A DNA stretch of 6,128 nucleotides, taken from the NCBI GenBank assembly GCA_947068385.1, contig CAMTBF010000242.1:1-6128 (forward strand), given 5' to 3'. The translations under genes and the position numbers were made by a program. This document shows positions 1-6,102 of this stretch, in pieces. The notes under the pieces are model-generated. The model made no database searches. It was not told the origin of the DNA and was given only the letters and a program-made list of their open reading frames with translations. The first letter of the stretch is position 1, and the number at the start of each line of letters is the position of its first letter. Source of the stretch: an uncultured Lachnospiraceae bacterium. GTDB lineage: Bacteria > Bacillota > Clostridia > Lachnospirales > Lachnospiraceae.

Positions 1-47
1 AAAAATGTGTAAATTTTGCTATTTAATATAGAAAGAAAATTTTTTAT
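1..47. other. AT-rich leading sequence, possible chimeric contig end
   Basis: These bases are almost all A and T, whereas the sequence turns to ordinary mixed-composition coding DNA at about base 48. The reading frame of the following gene is closed here by TAA at 24-26. No ribosome binding site, credible promoter or signal-peptide start is visible. The far end of the window carries sequencing adapter, so an assembly chimera is a reasonable explanation. A true upstream junction (rearrangement or decayed start) cannot be excluded. Confidence 0.5.
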
Positions 48-2081
48 GGGCCGGATCAGGCAAGCGCTACGGATGCTGAAAGCCAGATAGGTGATAAGGA
101 TGACAGCAATATCGGCGATGTGGATATGGATAGCACAAGGCCTAAACCAACCTATGTACAGGTCACCCAGAGCTACCCGGCCAATTTCGGCTCCATCAGC
201 GGTACAGTGCAGGATACTCCCACTGCTACTATCGTAAACGAGCTGAAATCCCTGGATGGGTTCAACGGCTCCAGAATCGGAAAGCGCATGACTGCCGCCT
301 CCAGCGAGGTGCCTACGGGACAGAAGCTGGTATGGAGAGTGGAAAAGTATGATAGCACCACAGAAACATGGAGTCCCGCGGAGAACATCAAGTATGCGGT
401 CTTTAAGAACGACGGAAGCCCGATTTCCAATGAAGTAAAAGCTACCGGAAGTGATGGGAAGATTGTGCTTGAAAAGCCGGAGGGAGGATTGCCTCAGGTC
501 TGGTTTGTGGAAGATGCTGTATATATCAACCTTTATGCCGAGAATATGATTTCGAACATATGGAAATGGTGCAGCGAGAAAAAGGTGCCGATGTTGCGTA
601 TAGTGGAAGTTCCGGAGGAGTCTGGAAAGGAATGGGGGCTGTTGGCAGGTTATGGGTTAAATGAGGATAGCCCTGATTGGAGGATCCAGGAGTGGTATTA
701 CTATCATGACTCTGATTTTTTCAACGGTGTAGCCTATTTCTACAACTCCAACTCAAAATCTTCTATAGAGATTGAGAAATATACGGAAAAGCAATCGTAT
801 CAGGAATTCACGATGATACTGGAACAGGTGGTGGGAACCAGCGAGTACGGGACTCAAGTCGGGCATATCAGCAGCGCCAACTATGATAAGCTGGTATCCG
901 AACCGAGAGGAGGGATAGAATACACCATCCACAACACAGACGGCACCGATGTCGTAGGCCCTACAAAAGGCGTCACCGGGCCTGGCGGGGAAATCAAGCT
1001 GCGGGCCGGACAGTATGTGATACTGGACGTGCCGGACGGCACCGCTTGGATTGTGTCGGAGGATACCTACGCCACCCAGAACTACGACCTGGTGAACCTG
1101 GAGCCGGAGGCCAAAGCACCTGGCGGGAAGCTCACCAAGCTTACCGACAACCTGATGCTGGTCAATCTGCCCGCGCCTATAGAGTATAAGCTGATATATG
1201 ATGGAAATGGAGAGGGTGACTTGGTCACGAATTTACCGACACCTACGATGTCTGTGGCGGGCGGTAACACGCAACAAGTTAATCTTAGAGTATCGAATAA
1301 GGTGCCTGTTAGAGAGCATTATCAATTCACGGGATGGTCTTATTATGTTAATGCTAATGGTCTGAGAGATGAGGTGATTTGCCATGGAGGAGATATGATT
1401 CAGATGAATCCTGACATGACGACTATTACTCTTAGGGCCCAATGGGAGCGAACCTATACATTGACATACCATCCGGGCGAGGGGGTTTCTCCTGAAGAAG
1501 TTGCAGGTATGCCAGATACGGTAACACAGACCAGCAATCAGTTTACCATACCAAAGACACCTCCTACAAGAAATGGCTATATATTTGTGGGATGGAGAGA
1601 TGGGGAGGCAACGCAACAGCCAGGTTATATGATTTCTGTTGGTGATGGAGAAACTAGAACGCTCTATGCTTTATGGGAAAAGACATTGCCATGCTATATA
1701 ATCCAACGATTTACAGGAAATGGGATAACACTTGATGATATTCCGGAAAATCATTATATAGCTGTGACACTTCAATGTACACTCACAGATGGGAGGGAAA
1801 TAAAATATGACATGATACTGAATAGAGAGAATGTAGTATCCGAAACGGAGGTAACGAAAGGCGTAGAAGTAAAATGGATAATTCCGAAAGTTAGGGGGGA
1901 AGTGTGTGTCTATACGTTAAGAGAATGTAATTATAATATTTCAGGATATGAACTACAAGATTTATCAGTAGATATTGGCGCGGCAGATAAGAGTCAGATG
2001 AAAATTTCTATTCAGCTGAATGAAATGGCTTCCGGGGCAACGAGGACAATTACAAACAGCTATAAATCTGTTAGCGAATAA
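48..2081 (+). CDS. modular surface adhesin / ancillary pilin-like protein, 5'-truncated
   Basis: Residues are counted from the first usable start, GTG at 120; the frame is open back to base 27, and 48-119 reads as ordinary protein. No start has a ribosome binding site and there is no signal peptide, so the real start is missing. Visible modules: the end of a truncated pilin-like domain (IVNEL, N40); domain A, about 51-214 (K55, E163, N209); domain B, about 215-351 (K220, E314, N349); two InlB-type (Listeria-Bacteroides, Flg_new-like) repeats, 356-442 and 446-519, each ending in a LRAQW/LYALW-type strand; and a last beta-rich domain, 522-650, with an E-box-like YTLRE (E602) and terminal N646. 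The K/E/N pattern is that of CnaB/DUF7601-like domains that form Lys-Asn isopeptide bonds. The protein ends just after TITNSY without an LPxTG motif, membrane segment or basic tail. Likely role (inference): extracellular adhesin or pilus-tip subunit encoded with the next gene. Base composition changes sharply near 1180. Confidence 0.8.
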   Translation, partial: GPDQASATDAESQIGDKDDSNIGDVDMDSTRPKPTYVQVTQSYPANFGSISGTVQDTPTATIVNELKSLDGFNGSRIGKRMTAASSEVPTGQKLVWRVEKYDSTTETWSPAENIKYAVFKNDGSPISNEVKATGSDGKIVLEKPEGGLPQVWFVEDAVYINLYAENMISNIWKWCSEKKVPMLRIVEVPEESGKEWGLLAGYGLNEDSPDWRIQEWYYYHDSDFFNGVAYFYNSNSKSSIEIEKYTEKQSYQEFTMILEQVVGTSEYGTQVGHISSANYDKLVSEPRGGIEYTIHNTDGTDVVGPTKGVTGPGGEIKLRAGQYVILDVPDGTAWIVSEDTYATQNYDLVNLEPEAKAPGGKLTKLTDNLMLVNLPAPIEYKLIYDGNGEGDLVTNLPTPTMSVAGGNTQQVNLRVSNKVPVREHYQFTGWSYYVNANGLRDEVICHGGDMIQMNPDMTTITLRAQWERTYTLTYHPGEGVSPEEVAGMPDTVTQTSNQFTIPKTPPTRNGYIFVGWRDGEATQQPGYMISVGDGETRTLYALWEKTLPCYIIQRFTGNGITLDDIPENHYIAVTLQCTLTDGREIKYDMILNRENVVSETEVTKGVEVKWIIPKVRGEVCVYTLRECNYNISGYELQDLSVDIGAADKSQMKISIQLNEMASGATRTITNSYKSVSE
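1185..1676 (+). repeat. two tandem InlB-type (Listeria-Bacteroides) repeats within the adhesin
   Basis: Two successive modules begin YKLIYDGNGEG and YTLTYHPGEG, pass through a central GY/HY-FxGW strand (YQFTGWSYY, YIFVGWRDG) and close with an aromatic strand ending in Trp (LRAQW, LYALW). This is the pattern of the small beta-grasp InlB B-repeats found in surface proteins as stalk spacers. The copies have diverged at DNA level, so they are protein repeats and not recent duplications. They are AT-rich compared with the domain before them. Confidence 0.8.
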
Positions 2082-2086
2082 TGGAT

Positions 2087-2093
2087 AAGGAGG
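2087..2093 (+). promoter_or_regulatory. ribosome binding site AAGGAGG that fixes a TTG start
   Basis: AAGGAGG ends ten bases before TTG at 2104, inside the 22-base gap after the upstream stop. The next in-frame ATG (2134) has no comparable site at a usable distance, so TTG is the favoured start. The upstream stop and this site are so close that co-transcription is very likely. Confidence 0.8.
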
Positions 2094-2103
2094 AGCAGGG
2101 TTT

Positions 2104-4800
2104 TTGAACAATGGAGACCCCAAAGTAAAGATTATGAAACATAAGAATCGCATGAGAAAACTTTTATCCCTCCTGACCATCATCAGTCTCCTGGCGGGAA
2201 GTGCGATAGACGTATCCGCAGCGGGAACCGGAGCGCCGCGCATCACTTTCACCAACGAGCCCAACGACTCCCCCGACCTGCGCATCACGAAGAAAGTGAC
2301 GTCCCTGGCCGCTGGAGCCCAGGCTCCGGCGCACGCGAAGTTCCAGTTCGTGCTAAAACTCGACCTGAACGGGGACGGGACAGCGGAGATTGCCCCCGGC
2401 GTGGCCTACACCCTGTCCGACAGGAACGGGGAGATCGTCCGGAGGTCAGGGGGCCGCGTGGTGGACTTCGAGACCAGCAGCAACGGCGTGTTCGAGCTGG
2501 AGGACGGCCAGACCGCCACTTTCAAGAATGTGGGGAACCGAGTGGCCTACGAGGTCACGGAGCGCAGCAATTACCTCTATCCCAAAACAGAGGGGGACGG
2601 TTTCAAGGTGGATCCAAACTACGAATACTGCCGCAAGACTGTCACGATGGACGGCGACAAGGAAGAGATTACCTACCCAAAGCTGCGCGATGAATATGTG
2701 TACGAGGAGCGCGGCATGGCGAAGTACGGCTACGAGCTGCTGTCCCCCCAGGGCGGCAGCAGCGGAAACGTAGTGCCGGACATGGGCACCATCGTATTCG
2801 AGAACCAGTACACGCCTGAAAACGTAAGCAGCACGGAGCTGAAGGTGACAAAGACGGTCTCCTATCCGACGGAGTACGAAATGCCCCAGGCCATAAAGGA
2901 CACCAAGTTCTGGTTCCGGCTGGAGCTCTCCGGCAGTGCAGGCAGGGAATACAGCGTGCAGAATCCGGTGAGCGATAGCGTGGAGACCGTGCGGCTCACG
3001 GATTCGGAGGGGAGGTTCTACCTCTACCCCGGCGAGACGGCGGTATTCGCGGACGTGAACGGGAATGAGGGCTACCGGGTGGAGGAGATCCTGGAGGAGC
3101 CGGAGGAGGTAGCCCCCGGGGAGCCGGATCCGGTCGGGCAAGACGATACGGACGAGGATGAGGCCCAGGAGCCTCCTGACGGCGGCACTGCCCAGGAAAG
3201 AAAGGTCTGTCCGGACGGATGGTGGCCCACAGGGGCGGCGGTGAAAGAGGGGGACAGGATTCCGGCCTCCCCGGTGACCTTCAACAATGCCAACACCTCG
3301 TTCCGGGTGAGGAAGACCATGGAGGACAACACGGAGCCGGACGTGGAGTTCACCTTCCAGCTTGTGGACGCCCAGAACAATCCCCTGGGCGGGGAGACGT
3401 ATTACCGCTATGGTATTTTGTCCCAGGAGATGATAATGCCGGAGCCTCAGCCGGGAACCCAGAGTCCGGCACAAGACCCCCAGGGATGGAGCACCGATGC
3501 CAATGGCTACTTCCGCCTGAAGCCGGGCGAGGAAGCGGTCTTCTGCGGAATCCCCCAGGGAAGCACCTATACGGTAAAGGAGATCGGCAGGCTCATCGAG
3601 AAGGACGGCGTGATCAAGGTGGATCCCTCCTATGCGGAGCAGCCGCCCCAGGAGGTAAGCGTGAGCTCCACAGGCCTGCTGCCCACGCTGCATTTCGTCA
3701 ACAGCCCTATGGACGTGCAGGGCACCCTGACCGTCACGAAGCATGTGGAGAACGCGGAGGCGGAGGGCTCCGCCACGGATGAGGATTTCCATTTCTTACT
3801 GTATAAAGTGGGTAAGGGTGGAGAAGAAGATGAGCTGGTAGACGACGCTGTCTTCATCATAGTCGCAGGCGACAAGGAAGAGAATTATGCCACAGGGCAA
3901 AAGGACAGAGGATGGGATGAAGGTGAGTTTGCAATCAAGGCAGGCCAGACGGCGAGGTTTGCTACCCTTTCCGCGGATGCCACGTATCGGGTGGAGGAAG
4001 TGAAGCTTACTTCGGAATATATCCCGAAGCTGGGGGATGGCCTTGAGTCCGGAGGAACGAAGACAGAAGAGTCTGACGGTGTGACGCAGACCGTGGCTAA
4101 GAAGGCGGATGGCAGCTATGAATACACCCAGACGGGCACGATGGACGAGGACGGCCTGGCATTTACCTTTACCAACCTGTATAAGCCGAAGAAAGTGGAC
4201 ATCAAGATTTCCAAGGTCAGCGACCAGGATGCGCCGCTGGCGGGCGCGGAGTTCATGCTCTACCTGAACAAGGGCAAGGAAGACAAGGTGCTGCCGGAAG
4301 CCGTGAAATCGCTGCCTAAGGAGGAGCAAGACGCTTTCCGCTACACCACGGAGATAGATCAGGATGGTGGGGATAAAGCCCCCGCCACTGTGACCATTGG
4401 GGATTTGAAGCCCGGCACCTATTGGCTCTACGAGGAGAAAGCGCCCAGCGGCTATCGGCTGCTGCCTGAACCCATCGAGATTCAGATAGCGCAGACGCAG
4501 GACGGTCTGCGGGTGACCATAGACGGGACACTCTATCTCCCGGATAATGAGGCAGTGACGGTTGGCAGCGATACGCTTAAGTCGGTTAAGGTCACTGCGG
4601 GCAGCGGAGAGGCGGGCAGCGATGGGAAGATTCCCAATGACGAAATCGAGCTGACCATACCGAACCTCTATTTCTACGAACTGCCCAATTCCGGCGGCAT
4701 GGGAATCTATTGGTATTCGATCGGCGGCATGCTGCTGATGATGGCGGCGGCCCTGATCCTATATAGATACAAACTTCGGGGGGAGGTGCTGAGAGATTGA
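2104..4800 (+). CDS. sortase-anchored multi-domain pilin-like surface protein (SpaA/CnaB type), 898 aa
   Basis: Complete gene, TTG start chosen for its ribosome binding site. A basic N-region (KHKNRMRK) leads into a hydrophobic core and a VSA-A type signal peptidase site near residues 39-41. Four tandem DUF7601/CnaB-like domains follow: about 58-240 (K63, E153, N234), 245-398 (K250, E328, N395), 399-537 (K404, E493, N533) and 541-695 (K546, E632, N691). Each repeats the order xVTKxV, G-x-F-x-L-x-x-G-x-x-A-x-F, YxVxE, then F-x-N. A fifth SpaA prealbumin-like domain (699-855) has K704, a textbook E-box YWLYEEKAPSGY (E777) and N854. The C-terminus is a sorting signal: LPNSG at 860-864, a hydrophobic stretch of about 20 residues, then RYKLR. 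The protein should be secreted and attached by a sortase to the cell wall or to a pilus, with up to five internal Lys-Asn bonds. Domain 2 carries an acidic, Pro-rich insertion (about 330-366). GC content is high (65% at 2461-2520). Ancillary or base pilin is the likeliest role; a stand-alone anchored adhesin is the alternative. Confidence 0.88.
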   Translation: MNNGDPKVKIMKHKNRMRKLLSLLTIISLLAGSAIDVSAAGTGAPRITFTNEPNDSPDLRITKKVTSLAAGAQAPAHAKFQFVLKLDLNGDGTAEIAPGVAYTLSDRNGEIVRRSGGRVVDFETSSNGVFELEDGQTATFKNVGNRVAYEVTERSNYLYPKTEGDGFKVDPNYEYCRKTVTMDGDKEEITYPKLRDEYVYEERGMAKYGYELLSPQGGSSGNVVPDMGTIVFENQYTPENVSSTELKVTKTVSYPTEYEMPQAIKDTKFWFRLELSGSAGREYSVQNPVSDSVETVRLTDSEGRFYLYPGETAVFADVNGNEGYRVEEILEEPEEVAPGEPDPVGQDDTDEDEAQEPPDGGTAQERKVCPDGWWPTGAAVKEGDRIPASPVTFNNANTSFRVRKTMEDNTEPDVEFTFQLVDAQNNPLGGETYYRYGILSQEMIMPEPQPGTQSPAQDPQGWSTDANGYFRLKPGEEAVFCGIPQGSTYTVKEIGRLIEKDGVIKVDPSYAEQPPQEVSVSSTGLLPTLHFVNSPMDVQGTLTVTKHVENAEAEGSATDEDFHFLLYKVGKGGEEDELVDDAVFIIVAGDKEENYATGQKDRGWDEGEFAIKAGQTARFATLSADATYRVEEVKLTSEYIPKLGDGLESGGTKTEESDGVTQTVAKKADGSYEYTQTGTMDEDGLAFTFTNLYKPKKVDIKISKVSDQDAPLAGAEFMLYLNKGKEDKVLPEAVKSLPKEEQDAFRYTTEIDQDGGDKAPATVTIGDLKPGTYWLYEEKAPSGYRLLPEPIEIQIAQTQDGLRVTIDGTLYLPDNEAVTVGSDTLKSVKVTAGSGEAGSDGKIPNDEIELTIPNLYFYELPNSGGMGIYWYSIGGMLLMMAAALILYRYKLRGEVLRD
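2275..4197 (+). repeat. four diverged tandem pilin-like domains
   Basis: Four successive units of roughly 140-185 codons begin at 2275, 2836, 3298 and 3724 with LRITKKV, LKVTKTV, FRVRKTM and LTVTKHV, and end in FENQY, FNNAN, FVNSP and FTNLY. Units 1 and 3 also share KVDPxY, with an identical 13-base stretch tcaaggtggatcc at 2603-2615 and 3614-3626. The units are old duplications or shuffled modules and not recent copies. Confidence 0.75.
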
Positions 4801-4810
4801 GAAAGTAGCA

Positions 4811-5003
4811 AGGGCCGTGAAGACGGCGAAAGCGCGGGAGGCCCTGAGGATCGCACGATGTTTCGGCAGCAGTTCCTGCCGGGGGAGGCCGGACGGAGAA
4901 CCTCCGTAACGCTCCCCGGACACCACCCGTCAGATGCCCGTCCCGCAGGATGGGATACCCACCCCGCCGAAAGCGCGCCGGGCATGGGACGCAAGGCTGT
5001 CCC
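4811..5003 (+). ncRNA. candidate structured RNA element upstream of the pilin gene
   Basis: Perfect Watson-Crick stems seen: 4811-4816 with 4840-4845 (AGGGCC/GGCCCT), which competes with 4814-4818/4823-4827 (GCCGT-GAAG-ACGGC); 4864-4869 with 4876-4881 (CGGCAG/CTGCCG, loop cagttc); 4882-4887 with 4912-4917 (GGGGAG/CTCCCC) enclosing 4893-4898/4902-4907 (ACGGAG/CTCCGT, loop aac); 4934-4940 with 4979-4985 (ATGCCCG/CGGGCAT) enclosing 4941-4944/4952-4955; and 4986-4990 with 4999-5003 (GGGAC/GTCCC). The 10-mer cgaaagcgcg occurs at both 4827 and 4968. I cannot match this to a known riboswitch or RNA family. GC-rich DNA forms some hairpins by chance, so the call is tentative. Confidence 0.35.
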
Positions 5004-5114
5004 AACGTACCAAAGATACATACAGAACGGACACACAAAGTACCACAGAAGCACCAAAAGCATCAAGCAAGTCGAAATGCAAATGTAACAGAAAACAGAA
5101 AGCAGACGAGCAAG

Positions 5115-5120
5115 AAAGGA
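5115..5120 (+). promoter_or_regulatory. ribosome binding site (AAAGGA) of the pilin gene
   Basis: AAAGGA lies eight bases before ATG 5129, within a T-free, purine-rich stretch. It places the start at the methionine of a classic signal peptide and not at the in-frame ATG 4934, which has no such site and would bury the signal peptide 65 residues inside the protein. Confidence 0.65.
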
Positions 5121-5128
5121 AAGAAAAA

Positions 5129-6102
5129 ATGAAGAAGATGAAGAAGATTTTAGCCTTTGTCATGGCAATGGCTATGGTTCTGGGGATGAGCGTGACGGCG
5201 CTGGCAAGCGGCACGAATCCTGAGACCACACTGAAAACGAATGGTGTAACGGGTAAGTCAACTGATAAGGGAACCATCGCAGTGAAGGGCATTGATGCAG
5301 AAGCTACAGACGGTACTTCGCCTGTAAAGGTATATGCATGTCAGATAGTTGAGCCGGAGTATAATACGGAGGATGGATATTTTACCTCAAAATATAAAGG
5401 ACTGGTATCTTCGCTGAATGGTTCAGATGGCTATTTAGACGCGGCAAAGCTAAGTGATGTAACAGTCTTAGCTAGCCTTAAAGAGAGCATGAAGCTGTCT
5501 ACAGATGCGGAGAGTAAGACGTGGACAATCGGCGAGGGAGATTCAGTAGTCAGTGGGCTTGTAGTTGAAATGGGAAAACAGAATGACGATTCTTATAGTG
5601 CGGAGGTGCCGGTTGGTTCATATCTCGTATTAGTTCAGGGAGCTGATGCTAAATTCTACAGCCCTATAGTGGTTTCCGCATCCTATGTAGCAGATGATGA
5701 TGGGGAAAGCGCTATTGAGAATTCTACACTGAATATTGCGAATGGTGTGGCATGGGTTAAGGTAAGCACTAAGCCTACTCTTGACAAGACAGCTACTGTA
5801 CCGAGCAGACCTGCGGGTGATACTAATACAGATGCTATTTCAGTAAATGTTGGCGATGTGATTAGCTACACGGTTACTGTTAACCCTATTCCCAATTATG
5901 ATGGACAATATCCGGTATTCAAGGTTACAGATACGCTGAGCGAGGGACTTGACCTTGAAAAGGAATCGGCTAATACTTTTGCAGATTCCGTAGAGGTTAA
6001 GGTAGGCGATGATAAATTAGAATTAGGTAAACACTACACTGTTACAATAAGTACAAATAACGCGAGAGAATTTACTGTTAATTTTGTTGTTAATAATAAG
6101 TA
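5129..6102 (+). CDS. major (backbone) pilin-type protein, isopeptide-forming, 3'-truncated
   Basis: 324 residues are visible, beginning MKKMKKILAF with a Met/Ala-rich hydrophobic core and a TALA-S cleavage site after residue 26. An N-terminal pilin domain follows (about 45-210): it starts TIAVKGIDA (K53 a candidate cross-linking lysine), has VKVYACQIVEPEYN, and ends in a GVAWVKV strand. From about 212 comes the start of a D2-type fimbrial isopeptide domain: KPTLDK (K215, K220), NVGDVISYTVTVNPIPNY (241 onward), then FKVTDTLSEGL with D268 as the likely catalytic acid. Backbone pilins of this type usually run to about 500 residues, with a further CnaB domain and LPxTG. Those parts are missing because the sequence runs into adapter at 6103; the apparent stop is artificial. 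In the cell, a sortase would polymerise this protein into the pilus shaft (family knowledge). The gene is less GC-rich than the preceding one (45% at 5461-5520). Confidence 0.87.

Larger units (their letters stand above)
4801..5128 (+). promoter_or_regulatory. 328-base spacer / long 5' leader of the pilin gene
   Basis: The spacer lies between the stop of the anchored protein and the pilin ATG and has two parts. Bases 4811-5003 are GC-rich (68% at 4861-4920) and hold a series of perfect inverted repeats. Bases 5004-5128 are A-rich with only 9 T residues in 125, and T-free from 5087 to 5129. I see no sigma-70-like promoter, and no hairpin here is followed by a T-run, so there is no recognisable intrinsic terminator. 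Frames through the spacer stay open for long stretches, but their products are Arg/His/Pro/Gly-rich and resemble no protein I know. A structured leader controlling expression or stability of the pilin message is the best reading, as an inference. Confidence 0.55.

Noticed and set aside
1..45. Promoter in the AT-rich first bases
   Set aside because: No -35/-10 pair with normal spacing is convincing, no start with a ribosome binding site follows, and the segment may not belong to this genome.
3219..3782. 187-codon plus-strand frame inside the anchored protein gene
   Set aside because: It overlaps well-supported domains in another frame, and its Gly/Arg/His-rich product looks like a frame shadow.
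2446..3792. 448-codon open frame on the minus strand opposite the anchored protein
   Set aside because: It is the mirror of a GC-rich coding strand. Its product is Leu/Arg/His-rich with no domain, and the plus-strand protein has a clear signal peptide, repeats and sorting signal.
4796..4909. Short basic peptide frame (KVARAVKTAKAREALRIA) right after the anchored protein
   Set aside because: It reads like an amphipathic helix but has no ATG, GTG or TTG start in a usable place; the open stretch is likely due to the GC-rich composition.
4882..4930. Intrinsic terminator after the anchored protein gene
   Set aside because: The nested GC-rich hairpin is strong, but it is followed by GGACACCACCCG with no T-run.
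4979..5003. Resemblance of GGGACGCAAGGC to the core of the class I cyclic-di-GMP riboswitch
   Set aside because: Only this short string matches. The matching 5' strand, the GNRA-loop stem in the right place and the second receptor hairpin with its GGxAGC/GGGUUACC part are absent.
4858..5088. 76-codon small gene in the spacer, with a GAGGA about seven bases before its ATG
   Set aside because: The product is rich in Arg, His, Pro and Gly with no recognisable fold, and it runs through the hairpin series. It remains a weak possibility if conserved in related spacers.
4934..5128. N-terminal extension of the pilin from ATG 4934
   Set aside because: No ribosome binding site, a low-complexity basic product, and it would place the signal peptide 65 residues inside the protein. 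ATG 5129 fits much better.
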